Source of the DNA: Natronobacterium haloterrestre
GTDB lineage: Archaea > Halobacteriota > Halobacteria > Halobacteriales > Natrialbaceae
Reading direction: 5' to 3'
DNA: 64,000 nt
NCBI RefSeq assembly: GCF_900112205.1
Contig: NZ_FOKW01000007.1
Coordinates: forward strand, 124,001 to 188,000
Shown: positions 7,871 through 16,517 of the stretch, piece after piece
Layout: every line of letters starts with the position of its first letter
How positions within the stretch are numbered: position 1 is the first letter of the stretch
Made by a program: the position numbers and the translations under genes
The notes under the pieces: generated by a model
The model's database searches: none
What the model saw: the letters and a program-made list of their open reading frames with translations, nothing else
What the model was told of the DNA's origin: nothing

Positions 7871-8530
7871 TCAGACCGGGTGGTCCATCGACTCCATCAG
7901 CACTTCGACGTTCGCCGACTCGTCGGAGAACGGCTCGGGGTAGCTCCCGAGCAACACGAGCAGGTCGCCCTCGTGGGCGAACGAGGTAATCACGACGTCG
8001 ACGTCGACCGTCCGACCCTGGAACTCCGTTTCGCCGACGAACACGTCGACGTCCCGCCCCTCGCCGAGGATCGGCAACTGGAACGTCTCCTCGTGGGAGA
8101 GGTCCTCGAGCTGGTTGCCGTCGGTCTCGAGTTGCGAGAGGAACTCGTCGAGCAGTTCTCCGTTCGAGAGGCCGTCGAGGGGGTTGAACGAGTAGCCGAA
8201 CCGTTCCATGGCGGGGATCGAGACGGCAGCGAAGACGCTCGCCTCGTGGGACTGCCCGTCGAACTCGCGGTCTTTCGTGTAGACCGACGCCCAGATCGAG
8301 GCCTGCACCTCGCGTTCGAGGCCGCCGACCTCGACGGTCTCCTCGAAGGACTGTTCGTCGACGTCGTCCTCCGTGTAGCCGGTCTCCTCGAGCGCGGCCG
8401 CACTCGGGGCGGCGCGTTCGGCCGTGAACTCGAGGGGAGCGTTGCCGAGTGCGAAATCCAGACAGCCGGCGGTCAGCGCGAGGGTCCCGGTCGCGCCCGC
8501 CGCCAGTAGTGATCGACGAGAGGTAGTCAT
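7871..8530 (-). CDS. Tat-exported lipoprotein, DUF6517-like
   Basis: 219 residues. The N-terminus (TTSRRSLLAAGATGTLALTAGC) is a twin-arginine signal with a lipobox Cys, so the protein is folded in the cytoplasm, exported and lipid-anchored on the outside of the membrane. The mature part is acidic with mixed strands (VDVFVGETEFQGRTVDVDVVITSFAHEGDLLVLLGSYPEPF) and resembles the haloarchaeal DUF6517 family as I remember it. The role is unknown. The start is the ATG at 8530; a GTG directly before it gives a one-residue longer form. Confidence 0.75.
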   Translation of the reverse strand: MTTSRRSLLAAGATGTLALTAGCLDFALGNAPLEFTAERAAPSAAALEETGYTEDDVDEQSFEETVEVGGLEREVQASIWASVYTKDREFDGQSHEASVFAAVSIPAMERFGYSFNPLDGLSNGELLDEFLSQLETDGNQLEDLSHEETFQLPILGEGRDVDVFVGETEFQGRTVDVDVVITSFAHEGDLLVLLGSYPEPFSDESANVEVLMESMDHPV

Positions 8531-8684
8531 CACCTCAGTTGTACGCCAGCGGGTGCATATTCCTTACGGCTCCTGTGATCTCGGAGACAAGAGTATCAGG
8601 CCTTCTGATAGCACAACGACAGGAGTTCCGGCTCGCGTTCGGGGAGCATCAAAAGTTATCGGGGTTGCCCGCACCTGTTTAGGC

Positions 8685-9806
8685 ATGACCACATTCTCCG
8701 ACCGGGTCGAGCAGGTGTCGATCAGCGGGATTCGCGAAGTGTTCGAGGCCGCAAGCGAGGACGCGATCAACCTCGGGATCGGCCAGCCGGACTTTCCAAC
8801 ACCCGAACACGCCCGCCAGGCGGCGGTCGAGGCCATCGAGGCCGGGGAGGCCGACGCCTACACCTCCAACAAGGGGACCCGGGAGCTCCGGGAGGCCATC
8901 GCGACCAAGTACGATCGGGATTACGGGCTCGAGGTCGACCCCGACCACGTCATCGCCACCTCCGGCGGCAGCGAGGCGCTGCACCTCGCGCTCGAGGCCC
9001 ACGTCGACCCGGGCCAGGAAGTCATCTTCCCCGACCCGGGGTTCGTCTCCTACGACGCGCTGACGAAGATCGCTGGCGGCACGCCGAAACCCGTGGCGCT
9101 GCGGGACGATCTCACCCTCGATCCCGCGACGGTCGAGGAGGCGATCACCGACGAGACGGCCGCCTTCGTGGTCAACAGCCCTGCGAACCCGACCGGTGCC
9201 GTCCAGAGCGAGGCGGACATGCGCGAGTTCGCCCGCATCGCCGACGAACACGACGTCCTCTGTCTCTCCGACGAGGTCTACGAACGCATCGTCTTCGAGG
9301 GCGAACACCGCTCGCCGATGGAGTTCGCCGAGACGGACAACGTGGTCGTCGTCAGCGCCTGCTCGAAGACGTACTCGATGACCGGCTGGCGGCTCGGGTG
9401 GGTCACTGCCTCGAATCGCCGCATCGAACGGATGCTGCGGGTTCACCAGTACGGCCAGGCCTGTGCGTCCGCGCCAGCCCAGTTCGCCGCCGAAGCCGCG
9501 CTCACGGGACCGCAGGAGCCCGTCGAGGAGATGGTCGACGCCTTCGAGGAGCGCCGGGACGTCGTACTCGACGGCCTCGAGGACGCCGGCCTCGAGGTGC
9601 CGACGCCGGAGGGTGCCTTCTACGTCATGCCGAAGGTCCCCGAGGGCTGGTGCGACGCGGTGCTCGAGCGGGACGTGGTCGTCGTGCCGGGTGACGCCTT
9701 CGGCGCGAACGGCGAAGGGTACGCGCGACTCTCCTATGCGACCGGAATGGAGGAACTGAAGGAAGCACTCGAGATCATCGACGACGCGACCCGAGCGGTC
9801 CGGTGA
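8685..9806 (+). CDS. PLP-dependent class I/II aminotransferase
   Basis: 373 residues from the ATG at 8685, with an A/T element (aaaagtta) about 30 nt upstream. INLGIGQPDFPTPEHARQAAVEAIEAG is the fold-type I N-terminal signature; NSPANPTGA contacts the cofactor; SACSKTYSMTGWRLGW contains the Schiff-base Lys (SKTYxMTGWR) at about residue 230. The C-terminal Arg that binds the substrate carboxylate lies in YARLSYA. Archaeal relatives include aspartate and aromatic aminotransferases, so the exact substrate cannot be assigned. It is a stand-alone gene. A longer frame from 8424 is rejected because it runs through the promoter and antisense to the lipoprotein gene. Confidence 0.93.
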   Translation: MTTFSDRVEQVSISGIREVFEAASEDAINLGIGQPDFPTPEHARQAAVEAIEAGEADAYTSNKGTRELREAIATKYDRDYGLEVDPDHVIATSGGSEALHLALEAHVDPGQEVIFPDPGFVSYDALTKIAGGTPKPVALRDDLTLDPATVEEAITDETAAFVVNSPANPTGAVQSEADMREFARIADEHDVLCLSDEVYERIVFEGEHRSPMEFAETDNVVVVSACSKTYSMTGWRLGWVTASNRRIERMLRVHQYGQACASAPAQFAAEAALTGPQEPVEEMVDAFEERRDVVLDGLEDAGLEVPTPEGAFYVMPKVPEGWCDAVLERDVVVVPGDAFGANGEGYARLSYATGMEELKEALEIIDDATRAVR

Positions 9807-9883
9807 CGGTCCCCCTTCGTTCCCATCTGGAACAGTAATTCGAGTAACACGTTTATGTTCCTACCCGTCCTACTGCGACCTGC

Positions 9884-10213
9884 ATGAGCGACATCACCAT
9901 CACGACGACCGATAGCCTCGAAGGACGGGAGATCGTCGAGTACCGCGGCGTCGTCTCCGGCGAGGCGATCATCGGCGCGAACGTGGTCAGCGATATCGCC
10001 GCCGGCATTCGCGACATCGTCGGCGGCCGAAGCGGCTCCTACGAGAAGAAAATCGCCGTCGGCCGCGAGGAAGCGATCTCCGACATCCGCGCGGAGGCGG
10101 CCGACCTCGGAGCCGACGCCGTCGTCGGCGCGTCGTTCGACTACGAGGAGATGGCCGAGGGCATGCTGTGGGTCAACCTCTCGGGGACCGCGGTGACGAC
10201 CCGTCGCGAGTAA
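9884..10213 (+). CDS. YbjQ/UPF0145 family protein
   Basis: 109 residues. The whole length matches the YbjQ (UPF0145) family: [32 protein letters not shown] at the N-terminus, then [34 protein letters not shown] and the C-terminal FSGTAVTT-like strand. Members form pentameric rings of an alpha/beta fold and have no established biochemical role, though some are linked to metal or envelope stress. It is monocistronic and ends three bases before the convergent DJ-1 gene. Confidence 0.92.
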   Translation: MSDITITTTDSLEGREIVEYRGVVSGEAIIGANVVSDIAAGIRDIVGGRSGSYEKKIAVGREEAISDIRAEAADLGADAVVGASFDYEEMAEGMLWVNLSGTAVTTRRE

Positions 10214-10216
10214 CGG

Positions 10217-10774
10217 TTACGCTGGCGCGAACTCCTCGAGGAGCGTCTCACAGAACGCCTCGAGGTCGTCCGGGTTCCGGCTGGTGACGAGGCCGTCGTC
10301 GACGACGACCGCCTCGTCGACCCACTCCCCGCCCGCGTTGCGGACGTCGGTTCGCAGGCTGTGGTAGGCTGTCAGCGTCCGCCCGTCGACGACGCCGGCT
10401 TCGATCAGCGTCCAGGGGCCGTGACAGATCACCGCCGCTGGATCGCCGCCCTCGAGGTGTGCCCGGAGGAGGTCGACCGCGTCATCGTCGGTCCGGAGCG
10501 TGTCCGCGCCGACGGTTCCGCCGGGAATGATCAGGGCGTCGTAGTCGTCCGCGGAGACGTCCGCGAACGGTTTCTCGATCCCGTAGCTCCCGCTCCACTC
10601 GAGGTCGCCGTTGACCGTCCGCCCGTCTCCCGCCTCCGAGCCGAGTACGTCGACCGTTGCACCCGCCTCAGAGACCGTCTCCTTCGGTTCCGTGAACTCG
10701 ATCTCTTCGGTCCCTTCCTCGGCGAGGAAGATCCCGACCGTTACGCCCTCGAGTACAGCATCGGTGTCGCTCAT
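10217..10774 (-). CDS. DJ-1/PfpI family protein (first copy)
   Basis: 185 residues. The nucleophile elbow AVICHGPWTL (Cys at about residue 115), the preceding YDALIIPGG loop and the N-terminal Glu (FLAEEGTEEIEF) are the conserved DJ-1/PfpI elements. The adjacent His in CHGPW supports the protease/deglycase-like subgroup. Proposed activities in the family are cysteine protease, glyoxalase III or protein deglycase; none can be chosen from sequence. A second, more distant family member lies at 41369-42049. Confidence 0.9.
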   Translation of the reverse strand: MSDTDAVLEGVTVGIFLAEEGTEEIEFTEPKETVSEAGATVDVLGSEAGDGRTVNGDLEWSGSYGIEKPFADVSADDYDALIIPGGTVGADTLRTDDDAVDLLRAHLEGGDPAAVICHGPWTLIEAGVVDGRTLTAYHSLRTDVRNAGGEWVDEAVVVDDGLVTSRNPDDLEAFCETLLEEFAPA

Positions 10775-10825
10775 TACGCCACGGAGGAGCGACGAACGGG
10801 CAAGGGTTGGACTTGCGCGTGCAGC

Positions 10826-11245
10826 CTACCGACCGCGCAGGAACTCCTCGAGGTCGGCCTCGACGTCGGCGACCGTCTCGTACTCGATGACCTCGACGTC
10901 GCCGTTGCCACGGACCATCGCGGAGAGGTCGTGGTCCCCGTCGGGGCGGTACAGACAGCAGACCGGCTTCTCCCAGGCGACCGCGCGGCCGAGTTCGTAG
11001 CCGACGCCGAGGCTGGGGGTGGTTACCTCCGCGACCACGACGTCGGCTCGCCGGAGCCAGGTGAGGTCCTGTTCGTAGATGTCGGCGTCCGTGAGCCCCA
11101 CCTCGGCTTCCTTCTCCTCGACGTTTTCCGTGCCGACGTGTTCTGTCAGGACCGTGCCGTGGTCCTCGAGCACGTCGATGATGGCCGCGTACAGATCGAC
11201 GTCGGACCGCCCGCCGCGGATCGAGCCGCCGAAGTAGATGTCCAT
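10826..11245 (-). CDS. Nucleoside 2-deoxyribosyltransferase-like protein
   Basis: 139 residues. The chain starts with MDIYFGGSIRGGRSDVDLYAAIIDVLEDHG, the phosphate/ribose loop of the family, and has DLTWLRRADVVVAEVTTPSLGVGYELGRAVAWEKPVCCLYRP, containing the catalytic-type Glu (GYELG) at about residue 83. This matches DNPH1/2'-deoxynucleoside 5'-phosphate N-hydrolase-like proteins better than classical transferases because of its short length. Probable role: cleaving deoxyribonucleoside monophosphates in nucleotide salvage or pool cleaning. Confidence 0.88.
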   Translation of the reverse strand: MDIYFGGSIRGGRSDVDLYAAIIDVLEDHGTVLTEHVGTENVEEKEAEVGLTDADIYEQDLTWLRRADVVVAEVTTPSLGVGYELGRAVAWEKPVCCLYRPDGDHDLSAMVRGNGDVEVIEYETVADVEADLEEFLRGR

Positions 11246-11310
11246 GTCGGCGCGGTTCCGACCGGCGGGGTATCAACGTTGCTGATCGGGGCGCCGTCGT
11301 CGCTCGAGTT

Positions 11311-11360
11311 CTACGCTACTCTACGCTACTCTACGCTACTCTACGCTACTCTACGCTACG
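11311..11360. repeat. 10-bp tandem repeat, five units
   Basis: CTACGCTACT is repeated four times without interruption, followed by a fifth unit differing only in the last base (CTACGCTACG). The stop codon of the luciferase-like gene (cta at 11351-11353 read on the minus strand) lies inside the last unit, so the array forms the immediate 3' flank of that gene. Units of 10 bp match one DNA helical turn. Confidence 0.95.
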
Positions 11361-12364
11361 ACCGCCTCCATCGTCGTTCGCTTCTCCTCCTCGGTCGTCC
11401 CGTCGACGAACCCGATTCGGACCGCGTCCACCCCCTCGATCGCGCCGTACTCCGCGACCCACTCGCGGACCTCCTCGGGGGTGCCTGCGGGCGCTAACTC
11501 GTCGAGCACGTCGTCGGGGAGCGCCGCGGCCATCGCGTCGGTGTCGCGGTCCTTCCAGGCCGCGCGGACCTCCTCCACGACGTCCGGATACCCCTGTTCG
11601 GCCACCGAGTTGCCGTAGTAGGGGCCGTAGGCCCCGATCATGAACGCGATCGTCTTGCGCGCCTTCCGGCGTGCTGCCTCCCGGTCCTCGCTGGCGATCC
11701 CGCGGACGATCGGCGCAACGCGCAGGTCCGCGAGGTCCTTCCCGGCGAGGTCGGCACCCCGACGGAGATCCTCGAGTCGCTCCTCGAGGCCCCCTTTCGT
11801 GAACAGCTGTGGTGCCCAGCCGTCGCCGAACCGGCCGGCCATCTCGGTGGCCTTCGGGCCGAGCGTGGCGAGATCGATCGGCGGGGGCGACTCCGGAACG
11901 CCGCGCTCGTAGTCCAGCCCCGAAATCTGGAAGATCTCGCCGTCGTAGGCCGGGGTTCCCTCCTCGTAGACGGCCCGGATCACTTCGATCGTCTCCCGGG
12001 TCCGCCGGAGCGGGCGGTCGAACTCCCGGCCGTGCCAGCGTTCCGTGATGGCGGGCGAACTCGGACCGATGCCGAGCCGGAAGCGGCCGTCGGCGGCGTC
12101 CTGTAGCGTCAGCGCCGTCTGGGCGAGCATCGCCGGCGAGCGCCCGTACGGCGAGACGACGTCGTTCGAAATCCCCAGCCGCTCGGTCCGGTCCGCCGCC
12201 AGCGTCAGGGGCGGGACGACGTTCCAGCCCGTCGTCTCGCCGGTCGTGATCCGGTCGAAACCGAGTTCTTCGGCCTCGACCGCGCGTTCGGCGACGTCCT
12301 GGGGGCGTTCGTAGTCGTTCAGTGCCACCAGCAGGTCGAGTTCGAACGTCGTGGTCGCGGTCAC
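11351..12364 (-). CDS. F420-type luciferase-like oxidoreductase
   Basis: About 337 residues from the GTG at 12364 (VTATTTFELDLLVALNDYERP); the frame extends to an ATG at 12454, but a TATA-like element (TTTTATG on the minus strand, about 12459-12465) sits so close to that ATG that the shorter form is more likely. The TIM-barrel luciferase-like monooxygenase pattern is clear: AVEAEELGFDRITTGETTGWN, LGISNDVVSPYGRSPAMLAQTALTLQDAADGRFRLGIGPSSP and the C-terminal GTPEEVREWVAEY. Relatives use coenzyme F420 as hydride carrier; the oxidised substrate is unknown. Transcribed alone. Confidence 0.87.
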   Translation of the reverse strand: MTATTTFELDLLVALNDYERPQDVAERAVEAEELGFDRITTGETTGWNVVPPLTLAADRTERLGISNDVVSPYGRSPAMLAQTALTLQDAADGRFRLGIGPSSPAITERWHGREFDRPLRRTRETIEVIRAVYEEGTPAYDGEIFQISGLDYERGVPESPPPIDLATLGPKATEMAGRFGDGWAPQLFTKGGLEERLEDLRRGADLAGKDLADLRVAPIVRGIASEDREAARRKARKTIAFMIGAYGPYYGNSVAEQGYPDVVEEVRAAWKDRDTDAMAAALPDDVLDELAPAGTPEEVREWVAEYGAIEGVDAVRIGFVDGTTEEEKRTTMEAVVA

Positions 12365-12611
12365 GGTCGATCCCTCCCTGGTCTTACCCGCCGCAGCCTC
12401 GAGCGGCGGTCCGCTCGTCCTGGTCGTGCCATCACCCTCGAGCGCGTGAGCCATTCACATAAAATGGGGCGTCGCAGGTCGCGACCGGCCGGTCTCGGAC
12501 CGGTCCGAATACCTGAAAAGTATCCTCTCTATCCCGATATCGACTTCGATAATTTGTGTAAATCGAACCGTCACCCCAAACTTTACACTAGTCGCTATTC
12601 ACGGTGGCGGT

Positions 12612-14354
12612 ATGTCCGAATTCGGGGCACTGGCACTCGCACCGCCGCTCGTGGCCATCGCGTTCGCCATGTACACGAGACAGACGGTGGTGTCGTTGTT
12701 CGCAGGCGTATGGATCGGCGCGCTGATGGTGGCGGGCTGGAACCCCATCGAAGCGACGGCGCTCTCGACCGAGTGGATCGTCGAGATGATCATGACGCCG
12801 TTTAACGCCCGGTTTCTCGTCTTGATCATGTTCATGGGGGCCGGCGCGGCGTTCATCTACAAGTCCGGCGGGATCATCGCGCTCGAGAACTGGATCGGCC
12901 ACCGGATCCGGACGGCGCGGGACTCCCAACTGTTGACGTGGCTGATCGGGATCTTCATCTTCTTCGACTCCTACACGAGTACGATCGTCACGGGCAACGC
13001 GACGCGGGAACTCTCCGAGGCGAACGACACCTCCCGCGAGATGCACTCCTACGTCCTCGACTCGACGACCTCGCCCGTGACGACGTTCGGGCCGGTGTCG
13101 AACTGGATCGGGTTCCAGGTGTCGATGATCATCGTCGGCTTCGAGTCGCTGGACGTGACGATGGAGAGCCTCGACGTGACGGCGTTCGGGCTGTTCCTCC
13201 AGAGCATTCCGTGGAACATCTACTGCTTCCTGGCGTTTTTCATGGTCGGGTTCATCGCGATCACCCAGCGGTTCTACGGGCCGATGCTCGACGCCGAGTG
13301 GCGCGCCCGGACCGAGGGGAAGACGATGCGCGAGGACGCGACGCCGCTTTCCGACATCACGACCGACGTCGGCGAACCGAGCCGGGAGAACCCCAAGCTG
13401 ATGAACTTCTTCCTCCCGATCGTCGCCCTGCTCGTCGTCGGGCTGGTCTCGCTGTGGTGGCTCGGCGAAGGGTACAGGGCCGACGTCGACGTCGCGACGG
13501 CGTTCCAGGAGACCGACGTCGCGCTCGGGCTGCTGTACGCCGCCTTCGCGTTCATGGTCACCGGAATGGCCGGCTCGCTCGCGTACGGGACGATGGACCT
13601 CGAGGAGGCGAGCGAGACCATCATCAACGGCTTCAAGACGATGATGATCGCCGCGGCGATCATCATCCTGGCGTGGTCGATCGGCCACGCTGCGGAGCAG
13701 GTCGGCACCGCCGACTACATCGTCGACCTGATGGTCGGGGGCGGCGTCCCCGGCTCCCTGCTGCCGCTTATCATCTTCGTCGCGGCGATGTTCATCGCGT
13801 TCACGACCGGGACGTCCTGGGGGACGATGGGGATCCTGACCCCGATCGCCATCCCGCTGGGTTACGAACTCGCCGGCGTCGGGATCCTGCCGGTGTTGAT
13901 CGGCGTCCTGCTGGGCGGCGCGATCTGGGGCGACCACTGTTCGCCGATCAGCGATACGACGGTCATGTCCTCGATCTTCGCGGGGGCCGACCACATCGAC
14001 CACGTGAACACGCAGATCCCGCTGGCGATGACCGCGGCGGGCGTGACCGCCGTCGTCCTGCTGCTGTACGCCGTCGGCCTCCGACAGCCCTACATCGCCC
14101 TGCCGCTGGCGTTCGTCCTCACGGCCGCGCTGGTCGTCGCGCTCAACAAGTTCGACGCCCGGCGGAAGAACCTGCCCGAAGTGATGCCCACCCGGGAGGA
14201 ACTCGAGAACGGGGCCCCGGACCGCGAACCGGACCGTCGCTCGGTGGACGGGAACGGCGACTACAGCGTGTTCGATCCGGTCGCCGTGGCCGCGCTGTTC
14301 GTCGTCGGGGGCTACTTCGTGCTGCTGTTCGCGTTCGCGACGCTGGGTGGATAG
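12612..14354 (+). CDS. NhaC-family Na+/H+ antiporter
   Basis: 580 residues with about 11-13 hydrophobic helices. Diagnostic NhaC segments are FMGAGAAFIYKSGG, FIFFDSYTSTIVTGNATREL (the charged FFDSY motif within the first repeat), FTTGTSWGTMGILTPIAIPLGY and WGDHCSPISDTTVMSS in the second half, where the GTSWGT and GDHCSPISDT motifs are signature. A cytoplasmic acidic loop joins the halves (around residues 230-260) and a further helix is appended at the C-terminus. Expected to swap external H+ for internal Na+ across the cell membrane, important in a salt-in cell. The NhaC group also contains malate/lactate exchangers, so the substrate is not certain. Confidence 0.9.
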   Translation: MSEFGALALAPPLVAIAFAMYTRQTVVSLFAGVWIGALMVAGWNPIEATALSTEWIVEMIMTPFNARFLVLIMFMGAGAAFIYKSGGIIALENWIGHRIRTARDSQLLTWLIGIFIFFDSYTSTIVTGNATRELSEANDTSREMHSYVLDSTTSPVTTFGPVSNWIGFQVSMIIVGFESLDVTMESLDVTAFGLFLQSIPWNIYCFLAFFMVGFIAITQRFYGPMLDAEWRARTEGKTMREDATPLSDITTDVGEPSRENPKLMNFFLPIVALLVVGLVSLWWLGEGYRADVDVATAFQETDVALGLLYAAFAFMVTGMAGSLAYGTMDLEEASETIINGFKTMMIAAAIIILAWSIGHAAEQVGTADYIVDLMVGGGVPGSLLPLIIFVAAMFIAFTTGTSWGTMGILTPIAIPLGYELAGVGILPVLIGVLLGGAIWGDHCSPISDTTVMSSIFAGADHIDHVNTQIPLAMTAAGVTAVVLLLYAVGLRQPYIALPLAFVLTAALVVALNKFDARRKNLPEVMPTREELENGAPDREPDRRSVDGNGDYSVFDPVAVAALFVVGGYFVLLFAFATLGG

Positions 14355-14385
14355 GCTATCGGTCTACGGTCGATTTTCCGGCCGC

Positions 14386-14679
14386 TCACGCCGCCGATCC
14401 GTTCTCCTCGAGGACGTCCGCACACCGCTCGAGCGCCGCATCGACGTGGGCCCGGGCCTCGTCGTGTTCGATCTCGTCGAGTTCCCCGAGCAGGTCCCGG
14501 ACGGTCCGGACCCGCTCGCGGACCGTCTCCGCGTCGAGATCCCCCGCCGCCGCGTCGCTGGCCACCGCTTCGGCCTCGCCGAGCACGCGGCTCGCGGATC
14601 GCTCGAGCGGCAGTTCGCCGGTCGCCTCGAGGTGCCGGGCCAGGTCGGCGACCGGATCCTCCGCGTTCGAGTCGGTCAC
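14386..14679 (-). CDS. Small helical acidic protein of unknown function
   Basis: 97 residues, almost wholly predicted helical (DPVADLARHLEATGELPLERSASRVLGEAEAVASDAAAG...VRERVRTVRDLLGELDEIEHDEARAHVDAALERCADVLEENG). Two or three long amphipathic helices suggest a small bundle. Proteins like this are common in haloarchaea, but no function is known to me. Convergent with NhaC, 31 bases away. Confidence 0.7.
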   Translation of the reverse strand: MTDSNAEDPVADLARHLEATGELPLERSASRVLGEAEAVASDAAAGDLDAETVRERVRTVRDLLGELDEIEHDEARAHVDAALERCADVLEENGSAA

Positions 14680-14798
14680 GCTCGCTGCTACGCGGGGAGC
14701 GGACGTGACGGTTTCGCTCCTTCCTCCCGCTGATCCGCCCCGTCGTTCGCCCGCGAGCGGGTGAAAACCTTCATATCCGCCCCGGATAATGCGGTACT

Positions 14799-16256
14799 AT
14801 GACACACGACTGCTCGTTCCTCGAGGACCTGTCCCTCGCGGACGATCAGTTCTCCTTCGGCGAGTCGGCACGGGAGGGCCACGCCGCGGACTGGGGGGCC
14901 GACCGGAAAGGCGAGGGCGTCGTCCCCGACGCGGTCGTCTGGCCGGAGTCGACCGACGACGTCGCGACCGTCCTGGCCGCCGCGACCGACCGGGGCGTCC
15001 CCGTCACGCCGTACGCGGCGGGGACCGCACTCGAGGGCCACGCCGTGCCGGCCTACGGCGGGATCAGTCTCGATCTCACGCGGATGAACGAGGTGGTCGA
15101 CTACCGGCCGGACGACTTCCAGATCGACGTCGGGCCGGGGATGCTCGGGTCGGACGTCGACGACTACGTCGGTCCCGACGGGCTCTTCTTCCCGCCGCTG
15201 CCGTCCTCGGGCGACATCTCGACGGTCGGCGGCATGATCGCGACCGACGCCAGCGGGATGAAGACGGTCAAGTACGGGGAGGTCGCCGACTGGGTGCTCG
15301 GCCTGGAGGCCGTCCTCGCGGACGGGACCGTCGTACAGACGGGTTCGCGGGCGGTCAAGACCTCGAGCGGCTACAACCTGACCGACCTGCTGATCGGCAG
15401 CGAGGGGACGCTTGCAGTCGTCACCGAGGCGACGCTCGAACTGGCCGGCCGCCCCCGACAGATCCGCGGCGGCCGGGCCATCTTCGACACCCTCGAGGAC
15501 GCGACCGAGGCGGTTTTCGACGCCGTGCGGACCGACGTCGACGTCGCCCGGATCGAACTCGTCGACGCCCTCTGTGCCCGCGCGGCCAACGACTACCTGG
15601 GCACCGACCTGCCCGACGCGCCGATGGTCTTCCTCGAGTTCCACGCCAACCACGGTGTCGACGAGGAGATCGACCTCTGTGAGACTATCTTCGAGGACCA
15701 CGACGTCGTCCGGTTCGAGATGAGCGACGACGACGCCGAGATGGACGAACTCTGGCGGGCGCGGCGGGAACTCTCCTACGCCATCCCGAGTTACGACCCG
15801 GACCTCGAGCCCCAGCATCCCGGCGACGTGACGGTTCCGATCAGCGCGTATCCGACGATCGTCCGCGAGGCGAAGGAACTCGCGGCGGAACACGACGTTC
15901 GGATCCCCTGTTTCGGCCACGCGGGGGACGGCAACCTCCACTACAGCATCCTCGTCGATCCCGACGATCCCGCGGCGGTCGAACGCGGGAAACGCGTCTA
16001 CGAGACGATCATCGAACGCGCCCTCGAACTGGGCGGCACCGTCACCGGCGAACACGGTATCGGCCAGGGGAAACGGGAGTTCCTCGAAGCCGAGCACGGC
16101 GCGGGCGCGGTGGAGACGATGCGGGCAGTCAAGCGCGCGCTCGATCCGACGGATACGCTCAACCCGGGGAAGATATTCCCCGAAACCGCGGACGGCGAAC
16201 GGGTTCGCGAGGACGGAACGGCGTCCGGAACGCTCGAGTTCGACCCCGAGGAATAA
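14799..16256 (+). CDS. FAD-linked 2-hydroxyacid dehydrogenase, GlcD/Dld type
   Basis: 485 residues. The PCMH-type FAD domain shows TPYAAGTALEGHAVPAYGGISLDLTRMN and SGDISTVGGMIATDASGMKTVKYGEVADWVLGLEAVLADG; the C-terminal domain shows FGHAGDGNLHYSIL and TVTGEHGIGQGKREFL, which hold the catalytic His residues and the C-terminal Arg/Lys. Length and motifs match the GlcD subunit of glycolate oxidase or D-lactate dehydrogenase. No Fe-S partner (GlcF) is adjacent, so it may act alone with D-lactate and pass electrons to a quinone or flavoprotein. The ATG at 14799 follows a short A/T element (catatccg, ggataatg). Confidence 0.9.
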   Translation: MTHDCSFLEDLSLADDQFSFGESAREGHAADWGADRKGEGVVPDAVVWPESTDDVATVLAAATDRGVPVTPYAAGTALEGHAVPAYGGISLDLTRMNEVVDYRPDDFQIDVGPGMLGSDVDDYVGPDGLFFPPLPSSGDISTVGGMIATDASGMKTVKYGEVADWVLGLEAVLADGTVVQTGSRAVKTSSGYNLTDLLIGSEGTLAVVTEATLELAGRPRQIRGGRAIFDTLEDATEAVFDAVRTDVDVARIELVDALCARAANDYLGTDLPDAPMVFLEFHANHGVDEEIDLCETIFEDHDVVRFEMSDDDAEMDELWRARRELSYAIPSYDPDLEPQHPGDVTVPISAYPTIVREAKELAAEHDVRIPCFGHAGDGNLHYSILVDPDDPAAVERGKRVYETIIERALELGGTVTGEHGIGQGKREFLEAEHGAGAVETMRAVKRALDPTDTLNPGKIFPETADGERVREDGTASGTLEFDPEE

Positions 16257-16283
16257 CGGTCGAAACGGGGTTCGGGCGACCTA

Positions 16284-16451
16284 CTACCGATCCTGTCGTT
16301 TCCCGCGCCGGCGTGGACTCCGATCCCTGCTCGTGTACGCCTCGTTGGGCAGCGTCTCGAGGCAGTTCCGACAGTAGGTGTAGAATACCTCGTTTTCGGT
16401 CCGACATCGCCGACAACTGACGATCCGCGAGGAGTCGGTACTGGGACTCAT
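16284..16451 (-). CDS. 55-residue zinc-ribbon-like protein
   Basis: A short frame too small for automatic tracks: ATG at 16451 to TAG at 16284-16286. The product starts MSPSTDSSRIVSCRRCRTEN and has two CxxC pairs (SCRRC at 13-16, YCRNC at 27-30) spaced like a treble-clef or zinc ribbon, then a basic tail (RDRSPRRRGKRQDR). Haloarchaea encode many such one-domain zinc proteins, possibly binding nucleic acid or proteins. It fits exactly between convergent GlcD and the ThDP enzyme gene upstream. Function unknown. Confidence 0.65.
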   Translation of the reverse strand: MSPSTDSSRIVSCRRCRTENEVFYTYCRNCLETLPNEAYTSRDRSPRRRGKRQDR

Positions 16452-16517
16452 CACCGGACGTTCGGCGGGTTCGGGGATATCGTTCCGGCCAACCTATGCA
16501 AGCACGGCGCTTGCGGC

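Noticed and set aside
12588..14003. 471-residue antisense frame across NhaC
   Set aside because: Asp/Arg/His-rich composition typical of antisense frames in high-GC DNA; the sense strand encodes a full antiporter.
16196..16207. CGAACGGGTTCG as a regulatory site
   Set aside because: It lies inside the GlcD coding sequence (encoding Glu-Arg-Val-Arg) far from any start; about one chance copy is expected.
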